Source: Herbiconiux daphne (lineage in GTDB: Bacteria; Actinomycetota; Actinomycetes; Actinomycetales; Microbacteriaceae). Taken from it: a stretch of 64,000 nucleotides of DNA. The stretch's first letter is position 1. Every line of letters starts with the position of its first letter. This document shows positions 17,042 to 25,089 of this stretch, in pieces. The position numbers and the translations under genes are program-made. The stretch covers positions 248,001-312,000 of the forward strand of contig NZ_JANLCJ010000003.1 of assembly GCF_024979295.1 (NCBI RefSeq), written 5' to 3'. The notes beneath the pieces are model-generated. The model had not been told where the DNA came from. It saw nothing but the letters and a program-made list of their open reading frames with translations, and did no database searches.

Positions 17042-17815
17042 TCAGGGCAGAGCGAGGTCGACCGGCGTAGAACGCACGGTGCGGCCGCCGACCGACACCT
17101 CCTCGCCGCCGAGATGTCGGGTCAGCAGCCGTGAGCCGACGCCCTGGTCGATGGCGAGGTCGCGGCCGAGCAGCGCGGTGAGGCGCACGGCCGCCGCCCC
17201 GGTCGCCTCGTCTTCGGGCACGCCGAGGGCGGGGGCGAACATGCGCGAGCGCAGATGCCCGGACGCCTCGTCGACGTAAGCCCAGGCGTAGTGCTCGCCG
17301 TCGACGAACGCGCCCGCGTCGAGGGCGTCGACCTCGGCGGCCGAGCCGAGCTCGTGCCATTCGAAGGCGGGGGCCCAGGATGCGCGGCCGGTGATCCAGG
17401 TGATGTCGCCGTCGTAGCGCACGGCCACGTCGCCGGCCGCGACCTGCAGCGTCTGCGCCGGCCGGCCCTGGGCCGCGAGCCACCAGGCCGTGCCGACGCA
17501 GGGGTGCCCGGCGAACGGCAGCTCGCGGGCGGGCGTGAAGATGCGGATGCGCGCGAGGCGCTGCGTGGCGCGGTCGGCGCCGTCGGGGTGGTCGCCGCCC
17601 TCGTCGTGGCCGACGTGTTCGACCGGCTCGGCGTGCTCGGCGTGCTCGACGATCTCGTCGACGAAGACGGTCTCGCTGAAGCCGAGGGTCGTGGCGATCT
17701 GCTGCTCGCGGCCGCGGGTGTCGGGGGTCGACCACAGAATGCCGAGCGGGTTGCCGAACGCTCCGTTCTGATCGGCGAACACGGACACGACGTCGACGAG
17801 GGTGTGCGATTCCAT
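17042..17815 (-). CDS. PhzF family isomerase/epimerase with His/Glu-rich insert
   Basis: A 257-residue member of the PhzF fold, which has two diaminopimelate-epimerase-like halves. VDVVSVFADQNGAFGNPLGIL opens the protein, the catalytic Glu is in FSETVFV (Glu48), and FTPARELPFAGHPCVGTAW is the conserved active-site stretch. Known members isomerise small carboxylic acids; only one makes phenazine, and no phenazine cluster is present here. Residues 55-88 form an insert rich in His, Glu and Asp (EHAEHAEPVEHVGHDEGGDH), which the family usually lacks and which might bind metal. It is divergent from the DrrAB operon. Confidence 0.88.
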   Translation of the reverse strand: MESHTLVDVVSVFADQNGAFGNPLGILWSTPDTRGREQQIATTLGFSETVFVDEIVEHAEHAEPVEHVGHDEGGDHPDGADRATQRLARIRIFTPARELPFAGHPCVGTAWWLAAQGRPAQTLQVAAGDVAVRYDGDITWITGRASWAPAFEWHELGSAAEVDALDAGAFVDGEHYAWAYVDEASGHLRSRMFAPALGVPEDEATGAAAVRLTALLGRDLAIDQGVGSRLLTRHLGGEEVSVGGRTVRSTPVDLALP

Positions 17816-17884
17816 GCCCCGAGTCTGGCCACGCAGGGGTCGGCGATCAAGCCGCCACTTCGGAACGGGTGGTTGTCGCGTCTA

Positions 17885-17920
17885 TTGCGTATGGCATACA
17901 CACTGTGTATCTTGTACACA
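17885..17920 (+). promoter_or_regulatory. Promoter with three overlapping palindromes upstream of drrA-like operon
   Basis: TTGCGT (17885-17890) and TATCTT (17908-17913), 17 bp apart, form a plausible promoter. The spacer is packed with inverted repeats: GTATGGCATAC (17889-17899), ATACACACTGTGTAT (17896-17910, perfect) and TGTGTA-5-TACACA (17904-17920, perfect). This is a strong candidate operator for the TetR encoded as third gene of the operon. ACGGAGG at 17944-17950 is the ribosome binding site. Confidence 0.7.
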
Positions 17921-17954
17921 TGTTTACCCCATACACAGAAGAAACGGAGGAATC

Positions 17955-18947
17955 ATGAGCACTCGACCGATGATCGACGTCGCCGGACTGACCAAGTCGT
18001 ACGGCTCGAACGCCGTGCTGCGCGGTGTCGACCTCGCCGTGGCCCAGGGCGAGATCTTCGCGCTGCTCGGCCCGAACGGCGCCGGCAAGACCACCACCGT
18101 CAACGTGCTGACCACGCTCGTCACGCCCGACGGCGGCACCGCGCGCATCGCGGGCGTCGATGTCGCCGCCCACCCCCACCGGGTGCGGCGGCTCATCAGC
18201 CTGACCGGGCAGTACGCCTCGGTCGACGCGTTCCAGACCGGCCGCGAGAACCTGCAGATGATGTCGCGGCTGGCCCATCTCGGCGCGCGAGCCGCCCGGC
18301 TGCGAACCGACGATCTGCTCGAGCAGTTCGAGCTGACGGATGCCGCCAACCGCCGGGCGGGCACCTACTCCGGCGGCATGCGACGCCGGCTCGACCTCGC
18401 GATCAGCCTGATCGCCCAGCCGCCCGTCGTCTTCCTCGACGAGCCGACCACGGGGCTCGACCCCCGAAGCCGCTCGCAGATGTGGGACGTGGTTCGCGCT
18501 CTCGCGGCGAACGGCACCACGATCCTGCTCACGACGCAGTATCTCGAAGAGGCCGACCAGCTCGCCGACCGGGTCGCCGTGCTCGACGGCGGCACCGTGA
18601 TCGCCACGGGCACCGCCGACGACCTCAAGGCACGGGTCACCGGTGGCCGCGTCGAGATCGTGTTCACCTCGCCCGCCGAGGCCCACGAGGCCGTCGCCGC
18701 CGGACTTGGCACCCCGGCCGTCGAGAGCGACGGGCTCGGCATCGCCATCCCGACCGACGACCCCGCGCGGGCGATCTCTGCAGCCCTTGCCGAGGCATCC
18801 GCTCGCCGGCTCACCGTCGCCGACATCGCTATCGTGAGGCCGTCGCTCGACGACGTGTTCTTCGCGCTCACGGGGCACCCCGCCTCGGCCGCTGCGGCGG
18901 CATCCGGAACCGACGACATCATCACGAAAGACGAGGTGGCAGCATGA
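17955..18947 (+). CDS. ABC transporter ATP-binding protein, DrrA type
   Basis: A 330-residue ATPase of the daunorubicin-resistance DrrA family. Walker A is GPNGAGKTT, the signature is YSGGMRRRLD, Walker B is VVFLDEPTTGLDPRSR and the switch His is replaced by Gln in LTTQYLEEADQLADR, as usual in this family. The C-terminal 90 residues are the extra DrrA domain that contacts the permease. The ATG at 17955 follows ACGGAGG closely. Its stop overlaps the permease start (ATGA), and a TetR gene follows, so this is an inducible drug or natural-product exporter with autoregulation. Confidence 0.92.
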   Translation: MSTRPMIDVAGLTKSYGSNAVLRGVDLAVAQGEIFALLGPNGAGKTTTVNVLTTLVTPDGGTARIAGVDVAAHPHRVRRLISLTGQYASVDAFQTGRENLQMMSRLAHLGARAARLRTDDLLEQFELTDAANRRAGTYSGGMRRRLDLAISLIAQPPVVFLDEPTTGLDPRSRSQMWDVVRALAANGTTILLTTQYLEEADQLADRVAVLDGGTVIATGTADDLKARVTGGRVEIVFTSPAEAHEAVAAGLGTPAVESDGLGIAIPTDDPARAISAALAEASARRLTVADIAIVRPSLDDVFFALTGHPASAAAAASGTDDIITKDEVAA

Positions 18948-19804
18948 CCACGTACTCCCCCGCCCTCGGGGCCGCCGGCAGCAGCCGCCCGGCGGCCCCG
19001 GCACCCGCTCCCGTCCCCACGCCCGCACCGATCCCCCCGGCGATCGCGGTCGGCCGCGCGTTCGGCGACATCGGCGCCATGGTGGCCCGCGAGCTGCGCC
19101 GCACGATCCGCAGCGTCGACGGCCTCGTCACGGCCTTCGCCATTCCGGTGGCGATCATGCTCGTGTTCGTGGTGGTGTTCGGCGGTGCCATCCAGAGCGA
19201 TGGCGGCTACATCGACTACGTCGTGCCCGGTGTGCTCATCCTGTGCCTCGGTTTCGGATCGGCGTCGACCGCGGTGGGCGTTGCACAAGATATGACGAGC
19301 GGCACCATCGACCGCTTCAAGACCCTGCCGATGTTCGGGCCGGCGGTGCTGTTCGGGCACGTGATCGCGAGTGTTCTGCGCAATCTCGCGTCGTGCGTGC
19401 CGGTGGTCGGAATCGCCCTGCTGCTCGGCTATCGCCCCGCGGCGGATGCGCTCGGCTGGGTCGCGGCCGTCGGTTTCGCGGCGCTCGTGATCGTGGCGTT
19501 CACCTGGCTCGCGTGCGCGGCCGGGCTCTTCCTGAGCGTCGACGCGGCGGCGAGCATCAGCTTCGTGTTCCTCTTTCTGCCCTATGTGTCGAGCGGATTC
19601 GTGCCGGTGGACACGATGCCGGAGTGGCTGCGCGGGTTCGCCGAGAACCAGCCGTTCACCCCCATCATCGAGAGCTTGCGGGCGCTGCTCAGCGGGCAGC
19701 CCGTCGGCGCGTCGCTGTGGGAGGCGCTCGCCTGGCTCGTCGGCGTGCTCGTCGTGAGCTACCTGGCGGCGACCCTCGCCTACCGTCGCCGCACGCTCTC
19801 GTAG
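18944..19804 (+). CDS. ABC-2 type permease, DrrB type
   Basis: A 286-residue membrane protein. A Pro/Ala-rich cytoplasmic tail (residues 10-37) precedes six membrane helices; YVVPGVLILCLGFGSASTAVGVAQDMTSGTIDRFKTLPM is the typical ABC-2 loop with the conserved GxxxRxxxLP-like turn. The ATG overlaps the stop of the ATPase gene by four bases, a sign of coupled translation. Together the two genes form a DrrAB exporter of unknown substrate. Confidence 0.92.
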   Translation: MTTYSPALGAAGSSRPAAPAPAPVPTPAPIPPAIAVGRAFGDIGAMVARELRRTIRSVDGLVTAFAIPVAIMLVFVVVFGGAIQSDGGYIDYVVPGVLILCLGFGSASTAVGVAQDMTSGTIDRFKTLPMFGPAVLFGHVIASVLRNLASCVPVVGIALLLGYRPAADALGWVAAVGFAALVIVAFTWLACAAGLFLSVDAAASISFVFLFLPYVSSGFVPVDTMPEWLRGFAENQPFTPIIESLRALLSGQPVGASLWEALAWLVGVLVVSYLAATLAYRRRTLS

Positions 19805-19846
19805 AATGACACTCCCGGCTACATCGCCGCGATGGGAGGGAGCACG

Positions 19847-20896
19847 ATGACCGATCTCGACGACGTCTCCCTCCCGCACGCGGTCGCCCTCTCGTGGGGC
19901 GTGGCCGAGCAGCCGCACAAGGGCCCGAAGCGCGAGCTCAGCATCGAGCGCATCGTCGAGACCGCCATCGAGATCGCCGACGCCGAGGGGTTGTCGGCGC
20001 TCTCGATGAACCGGGTCGCGACGTCGCTCGGCTTCACCACGATGTCGCTCTACCGCTACATCACGAGCAAAGACGACCTGCTGCTGTTGATGCAGGATGC
20101 CGCCATCGACGTTCCGACTCCGCCCGAGCCGCTCACCGCCGACTGGCGTGCTGAACTGCGCGAGTGGGTGGTGCTCACGATGAGCGTGGTGCGGGCGCAC
20201 ACCTGGTTCACCGACATCCCGATCCAGGGGGTGCCGATCACGCCGAACAACCTGCGCATCGTCGACTGGGGGCTGCGCTGCCTTCGCGGCACGCCGTTGA
20301 CCGACACCGAGAAGATGGCGACGATCCTGCTGGCCACGGGCTACACGCGCACCTACGGAATGCTCGAGCGCGACATCGGGCGGGCCGGCGCGGTCGATGC
20401 TCCGCAGGGGGCGGTGCCGGGCACGAACTACTCGGCGGCGCTGCGGGAGCTCGTGACGGAGGCGCGGTTCCCCTATCTGCTGCCGGTGCTGGCATCCGGG
20501 GCCTACACCGAGGACTTCGAGCACGATGCCGACTCGTTCGACGACTTCGGGTTCGGGTTGGAGCGCATTCTCGACGGCATCCAGCACCTGCTCGACGAGC
20601 GGGAGCGGAGTGGTTCGTGGGCGGCTGTCGCCGACGCCGCCTCCGCCTCCGACGCCGCCGACGCCGCCGATCAGGGTGCGGCGGACCGGGCGGCTTTCTA
20701 CCCGAAAGACGAGAAGGTGCGCGAGGCGGCGCACGCCCGCCGGGAAGCCGAGCACCGTCTTCGCGAGGCCGAGCAGAAGGTGCGGGAGGCGTTGAAGAAG
20801 GAGCGCGAGCTGCTCGCCAAGGCGCGCGAGCGGGCGGCGAAGCAGGCCGAGGTCGAGCAGCGGCGCGCGGCCAAGAAGCGGGGCGCGGGCGACTGA
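19847..20896 (+). CDS. TetR family regulator with C-terminal coiled-coil extension
   Basis: A 349-residue repressor, much longer than the usual 190-230. Residues 22-70 carry the helix-turn-helix (IEIADAEGLSALSMNRVATSLGFTTMSLYRYI). The middle matches the TetR_C ligand domain found with DrrAB operons. The last 65 residues (from FYPKDEKVREAA) are a charged, heptad-like helix rich in Arg, Glu, Ala and Lys, which should form a coiled coil and could change oligomer state. The ATG at 19847 follows GGGAGGG. As third gene of the drr operon it probably binds the palindromes at 17889-17920. Confidence 0.87.
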   Translation: MTDLDDVSLPHAVALSWGVAEQPHKGPKRELSIERIVETAIEIADAEGLSALSMNRVATSLGFTTMSLYRYITSKDDLLLLMQDAAIDVPTPPEPLTADWRAELREWVVLTMSVVRAHTWFTDIPIQGVPITPNNLRIVDWGLRCLRGTPLTDTEKMATILLATGYTRTYGMLERDIGRAGAVDAPQGAVPGTNYSAALRELVTEARFPYLLPVLASGAYTEDFEHDADSFDDFGFGLERILDGIQHLLDERERSGSWAAVADAASASDAADAADQGAADRAAFYPKDEKVREAAHARREAEHRLREAEQKVREALKKERELLAKARERAAKQAEVEQRRAAKKRGAGD

Positions 20897-20987
20897 GGCT
20901 GTCGCGCTGGTGGCGGGGGCGGTGGGGGGCGAGGTCGGCGGCGGTCGGTCGTGGCGGTTGCGGGGGCCGATCGTCGCTCGTTGGGGG

Positions 20988-21428
20988 TCAGTCGCGGATG
21001 GCGATGTTCTGCGAGACGACGGTCCAGCCGGGGCTGACCGTCATGTACTCGGTGTGCAGCCAGACGCGCTGCACCGGTGCGTCGAGCTGGAGCGTCATGC
21101 CGTAGCGACCGAACTGGTCGGCATCGATGCACTTCGCTTCGGTCGTCACCCCTCGGGCGATGAAGCAGATGCGGTCGTCACGGGTGGCTCCCACCCAGTA
21201 CTCGACGTCGTCGTGCACGGCGAGCAGCCGAAGCGAGGTCTTGACGATGTCGGAGTCGACGCCCGACACCGCCGGTGGCAGGGTCACCGAGGCGAGCGAC
21301 ATGCTCTGGTCGAGATGCGCCAGCTTCGAGTAGGCCAACGTCGGGTGCGACGAGCAGCCGGCCACCGAGAGCGCCACGACCAGCACGATCGCCGGGATCG
21401 CGGCGAGAGCGGCGATTCGGGAGCGCAT
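20988..21428 (-). CDS. Hypothetical lipoprotein
   Basis: A 146-residue exported protein. The N-terminus has two Arg, a hydrophobic core and the lipobox SVAGC with the modified Cys at residue 25, so it should be anchored to the outer face of the membrane. The mature part of about 120 residues has no recognised domain; two further Cys (ICFIARG and AKCID) could form a disulphide. The gene stands alone, with the palindromic repeat region upstream of it. Confidence 0.72.
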   Translation of the reverse strand: MRSRIAALAAIPAIVLVVALSVAGCSSHPTLAYSKLAHLDQSMSLASVTLPPAVSGVDSDIVKTSLRLLAVHDDVEYWVGATRDDRICFIARGVTTEAKCIDADQFGRYGMTLQLDAPVQRVWLHTEYMTVSPGWTVVSQNIAIRD

Positions 21429-21558
21429 CGTCTACCTTCCGGGCGGTTCGTCAGCGACGGGTCGGGCCGCTGCGACCGACGATAGGGCACGAAAGTGACC
21501 GTCTGCTCAAAGTGCGGCGGTGGCTCTTCTGGGACAGTGCGCGGGGATTCGTTGCGCG

Positions 21559-21625
21559 AAAAGGCTGCAAATCGCGACGACCGAGGCCGTATAGGGCCTC
21601 GGTGTCGGTAATTTGCAGCTTTTTG
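21559..21625. repeat. Palindromic interspersed repeat, copy 1
   Basis: A 67-bp imperfect palindrome. Outer arms AAAAGGCTGCAAAT (21559-21572) and ATTTGCAGCTTTTT pair with one mismatch, and inner arms CCGAGGCC (21581-21588) and GGCCTCGG (21595-21602) pair perfectly around GTATAG. It lies in the 434-bp gap 21429-21862 between divergent genes, where no terminator is needed. The rest of that gap shows only a second copy at 21718-21787 and no convincing reading frame. Confidence 0.75.
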
Positions 21626-21717
21626 GTGCACGACGACAACGGGCGGGCGCGTTTAGGTGGCTGATCGCCATCGGGCGCGACGCTGCGAAAACGCGGGCAC
21701 GGACGCCGGAGCGTGCC

Positions 21718-21787
21718 CGAAAAAGCTGCAAACCACGACGACCGAAGCCGTATAGGGCCTCGGTGTCGGTCATTTGCAGCCTTTTGG
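21718..21787. repeat. Palindromic interspersed repeat, copy 2
   Basis: A second copy of the element at 21559-21625, in the same orientation 161 bp away. AAAAAGCTGCAAA (21720-21732) pairs with ATTTGCAGCCTTTT (21772-21785), and the core GCCGTATAGGGCCTCGG is identical to copy 1. Differences are scattered single bases, for example CCGAAGCC for CCGAGGCC, as expected for two independently drifting copies of a dispersed element. Confidence 0.75.
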
Positions 21788-21862
21788 CGCCCTAGGCGGG
21801 TCCGCCGTCTGCCGTGGGCAGAAGGCGAGCCGCGAAGCGGTCGGGTGCGGTTGACTCGAGGC

Positions 21863-23212
21863 ATGAGAGTACTCATCCTCGGTGGCACCGAGTTCGTGGG
21901 TCGCGCGCTGGTGCAGGAGGCGCTGGCCCGGTCGTGGGAGGTGACCGTCTTCAATCGCGGCACGAACGCGGCTCCCGCAGGTGTCACCGCGTTGATCGGC
22001 GATCGGCGCACCGCCAGCGGACTCGCCGCGCTGGCCGCCGCGGCCAAGAGCGCAGCGCAGACCGAGACCGCAGCGCACTCCGGGATGGCAGCGCACACCG
22101 AGATCGCAGCGCACTCCGGGATGGCAGCGCACGCCGGGACCGCCGCTCAGGCACGGGCCGCAGCGCACACCGGGGCCGCCGCGCACGCTGACGCCGCCGC
22201 GCACGCCGACGCCGACGCCGACGCTGACGCCGCCGCGCACGCCGACGCAGACGGCAAGACTGCAACAGTGGCCGACCTCGACTTTCCCCACTACCGCTGG
22301 GACCTCGTGGTCGACACCTGGTCATGGGAGCCATTCGCCGTGCGCGACTCGGCGCGGCTGCTCGCTCCGTTCGCCGATCGTTACGCCTACGTGTCGAGCC
22401 GTTCGGTCTACGCCGACCCGGTGCCGGCCGGGGCCGACGAGAGCGCTCCGCTCGTGCCTTCCAACTTGTCCGACGGCGATCCCGCGCTCCGCAACGCGGC
22501 GACGGCGGGCGCCCCAGCGACGGGTAGCGACGGCGAACAGGGGACCGTCGCACTCGCCGAAGGCTGGCCGAGCGCGCCGCCGCAGCTCGAGGTGGACTAC
22601 GCCCGAGGCAAAGCAGGCGCCGAACGCGCTCTGGTCGAGGCGTTCGGCGATCGGGCGCTGATCGTGCGGCCCGGCCTGGTGCTCGGTCCGTGGGAGAACA
22701 TCGGTCGGCTGCCGTGGTGGCTCGGGCGGATCGCGCAGGGCGGTGAGGTGCTGGCTCCGGGAGACCCGAGCGGCGGCATCCAGTACATCGACGCCCGCGA
22801 TCTCGCCGCCTTCACCCTCGACGCCGGGAGTCGCGGGCTGGGCGGCGCGTTCAATGTGGTGAGCCCCGCCGGCGCCGCCACGCTGGGTCGGCTGCTCGAG
22901 ACGGCGGTCGACGTCACCGGCAGCGATGCCCGCTTGCTCTGGGTGCCGGCCGAGCGCATCCTGAGCGCCGGCGTCTCGCCTTGGATCGAGCTGCCCATCT
23001 GGCTGCCCGAGGGCGCCGACCACGACATGATGCACGCAGGCGACGTGTCGAAGGCGCTGGCGGCGGGCCTGAGCATTCGGCCGCTCGAGCAGGCCGTGGC
23101 CGACACCTGGCGCTGGCTGCAGAGCGTCGGCGGCATGGCGCCACAGCGCGCCGACCGGCCGACGGTCGGGCTCGATCCCGACGTCGAACGACGGCTGCTC
23201 GCCGACGGCTGA
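21863..23212 (+). CDS. NAD-dependent epimerase/dehydratase family protein with Ala-His repeat insert
   Basis: A 449-residue Rossmann-fold protein. It opens with the NAD-binding LILGGTEFVGRAL and keeps the extended-SDR core: DLVVDTWSWEP, YAYVSSRSVYAD and the active-site-like YARGKAGAE. Similar isoflavone-reductase or RNA-binding-type epimerases have about 330-370 residues. The excess is explained by residues 60-131, a low-complexity stretch of AAH, SGMAAH and HADAD units encoded by tandem DNA repeats, placed between the second beta strand and DLDFPHYRW. This insert should loop out of the fold. Substrate and function are unknown. Confidence 0.8.
   Translation: MRVLILGGTEFVGRALVQEALARSWEVTVFNRGTNAAPAGVTALIGDRRTASGLAALAAAAKSAAQTETAAHSGMAAHTEIAAHSGMAAHAGTAAQARAAAHTGAAAHADAAAHADADADADAAAHADADGKTATVADLDFPHYRWDLVVDTWSWEPFAVRDSARLLAPFADRYAYVSSRSVYADPVPAGADESAPLVPSNLSDGDPALRNAATAGAPATGSDGEQGTVALAEGWPSAPPQLEVDYARGKAGAERALVEAFGDRALIVRPGLVLGPWENIGRLPWWLGRIAQGGEVLAPGDPSGGIQYIDARDLAAFTLDAGSRGLGGAFNVVSPAGAATLGRLLETAVDVTGSDARLLWVPAERILSAGVSPWIELPIWLPEGADHDMMHAGDVSKALAAGLSIRPLEQAVADTWRWLQSVGGMAPQRADRPTVGLDPDVERRLLADG
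22069..22132 (+). repeat. Tandem coding repeat with 36-bp period
   Basis: A 28-bp sequence beginning CGCAGCGCACTCCGGGATGG occurs exactly at 22069-22096 and again at 22105-22132, giving a 36-bp (12-codon) period. Degenerate GCGCAC units continue to about 22250. The repeat keeps the reading frame of the epimerase gene and expands it, so it behaves like a coding minisatellite. Confidence 0.8.
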
Positions 23213-23247
23213 GCACCGGCGTCGGGCGTGGATGGTTGGATGGAGGC

Positions 23248-24534
23248 ATGTCCTACACCGCGAGCTACATCGAGAACTTCGCCGAATACATCCGGGCCTC
23301 GCCGTCGTCATATCACGCGGTGGCCGAGGCAGCACGGCGGCTCGAGCTCGCCGGATTCACCGAGCAGCGCGAGACCGACGAGTGGCTGGCCGGGCCCGGC
23401 CGTCGCTACGTGCTGCGCGACGGCGCGATCATCGCGTGGGTGGCGCCCGAGGGGGCGGGGGCGGTCACGCCGTTCCGCATTCTCGGCGCGCACACCGACT
23501 CCCCCGGATTCAAGCTCAAACCGCGTCCCACCATCGGTTCGAACGGCTGGTTGCAGGCCGGCGTCGAGGTCTACGGTGGCCCGCTGCTCAACTCGTGGCT
23601 CGACCGCGAGCTCGAGCTCGCCGGGCGCATCGTGACGCTCGACGGCGAGGTGCGGCTCGTGCGCACGGGGCCGTTCCTGCGCATTCCGCAGCTCGCGATC
23701 CACCTCGATCGCGATGTCAACTCGGGGCTCGTGCTCGACAAGCAGCGGCACACGGCGCCCGTCTTCGGGGTGGGTGACCGGTCGCAGGCCGACCTCGTCG
23801 GCATCCTGGCCGCTCTGGCGGGGCTCGCCGACGGTTCCGAGGTGGCGGGCTACGACATCCTGACCGCCGACACCAATCCTCCGGCCCGGTTCGGGCTCGA
23901 CGACGTGCTCTTCGCGGCAGGCCGCATGGACAACCTGAGCTCGGTGCACGCCGGCCTCACCGCCCTCGTCGCCGAGGCGGAGGCGCTCGCGATCGCCCCG
24001 CACATCAGTGTCTTCGCGGCCTTCGACCACGAGGAACTCGGCTCGGAATCACGCTCGGGCGCCAGCGGACCCTTCCTCGACGACGTGCTCACCCGCATCG
24101 GCACGTCGCTCGGCGCGACCGTCGACCAGCGGGCTCGGGCGTTCGCCGACTCGTGGTGCCTGTCGGCGGATGCCGGCCATGCGGTGCACCCGAACTACCC
24201 CGAGCGGCACGATCCCGCGAACCTTCCCGTGGCCGGCGGTGGACCACTGCTCAAGATCAACGCGAATCAGCGCTACGCGACGGATGCGTTCGGTGCCGCG
24301 CTCTGGAAGCGGGCCTGCGAGCGGGCCGGCGTGGCTTACCAGGAGTTCGTGTCGAACAACGCGATTCCGTGCGGCTCGACGATCGGGCCGCTCACGGCGA
24401 CGCGGCTCGGCATCCGCACGGTCGACGTCGGTGCCCCGCTGCTGTCGATGCACTCGGCCCGTGAGCTCGCGCACGTCGACGACCTCGTGGCGCTGTCGGC
24501 GGCGATCGGCGCCTTCTTCGCGCCGGCGGGGTAG
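23248..24534 (+). CDS. M18 family aminopeptidase
   Basis: A 428-residue cytosolic metallo-aminopeptidase of the aspartyl aminopeptidase (M18, ApeB) family. The two-zinc site is traced by GAHTDSPGFKLKP (His and Asp), FDHEELGSESRSGASG (the catalytic Glu pair) and the C-terminal SMHSARE. AGRMDNLSSVHAG supplies the bridging Asp. M18 enzymes remove acidic or neutral N-terminal residues from peptides. The ATG at 23248 follows TGGAGG, and the gene starts 36 bp after the epimerase stop, so the two may share a transcript without obvious functional link. Confidence 0.92.
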   Translation: MSYTASYIENFAEYIRASPSSYHAVAEAARRLELAGFTEQRETDEWLAGPGRRYVLRDGAIIAWVAPEGAGAVTPFRILGAHTDSPGFKLKPRPTIGSNGWLQAGVEVYGGPLLNSWLDRELELAGRIVTLDGEVRLVRTGPFLRIPQLAIHLDRDVNSGLVLDKQRHTAPVFGVGDRSQADLVGILAALAGLADGSEVAGYDILTADTNPPARFGLDDVLFAAGRMDNLSSVHAGLTALVAEAEALAIAPHISVFAAFDHEELGSESRSGASGPFLDDVLTRIGTSLGATVDQRARAFADSWCLSADAGHAVHPNYPERHDPANLPVAGGGPLLKINANQRYATDAFGAALWKRACERAGVAYQEFVSNNAIPCGSTIGPLTATRLGIRTVDVGAPLLSMHSARELAHVDDLVALSAAIGAFFAPAG

Positions 24535-24647
24535 GTCGGCGGGCGCGTTCGGCGCGCTAGCGAGTGCTCGGCATGTCTGCACTCGTCGGGAATGGCGCGC
24601 TCCAGTAGCGCGCTACCGGAAGCCGCCGTGTCTTCGGGACGCCCTGC

Positions 24648-25036
24648 CTCGGTGGCCGCGTTCCCACGCGAGGGCACGATACGAGGCCGCGGTGCCGTCG
24701 CAACGCGCCGTTGTGTAGCCTCGCCTCGGTGGCCCCGGCTCCCCGCGAGGGCGAGCTGCGGAGGCCGTAACGCCTTCCGGAGGCCACGGCGGCTTCCCCG
24801 AGCGTCTGCCCGCGCGTATAGCCTCCCAACGGCGGGCGCCGGGCCGCCTAGATCGCGGGACGATGGCACTGCCACAGCCGTGGCGACACCTTCAGCCGGC
24901 AGCGGTCGGCACCAGCGATGCTCCGGCGGCCGCGATCCCCCCGTGAGGCGCGCTGCGGAGGCCGCGACGCCTTCCAGAGGCCACGGCGGCCTCCCCGAGC
25001 GTCTACTCGCGCCAATGGCCTCCCGACAGCGGGAAC
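24648..25036. repeat. Non-coding block with degenerate direct repeats
   Basis: The 555-bp gap 24535-25089 has no convincing gene. It holds a roughly 100-bp unit at 24739-24838 repeated at 24935-25036 with an offset of 197 bp (both contain CTGCGGAGGCCG, CGCCTTCC and CCCCGAGCGTCT), plus a partial copy at 24648-24693 (CCTCGGTGGCC...GCGAGGGC). The units carry TTCCGGAGGCC (24775-24785) and GGCCTCCCGA (25017-25026), the same words that fill the second repeat block at 26654-27078. Confidence 0.6.
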
Positions 25037-25089
25037 CGACGCGGCCGACAAGCTTGCAGGGCGAAATGACGCCACCTGCGGCGACGCCG

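Noticed and set aside
17042..17815. PhzF as evidence for a phenazine cluster
   Set aside because: No other phenazine gene is present, and most PhzF-fold proteins have unrelated roles.
18365..20755. 796-codon open frame on the minus strand over the drr operon
   Set aside because: It is antisense to three well-supported genes and has the typical His/Arg-rich shadow composition.
21559..21787. Palindromes considered as ordinary terminators
   Set aside because: They lie between divergent gene starts and are two copies of one sequence, which fits a dispersed repeat better.
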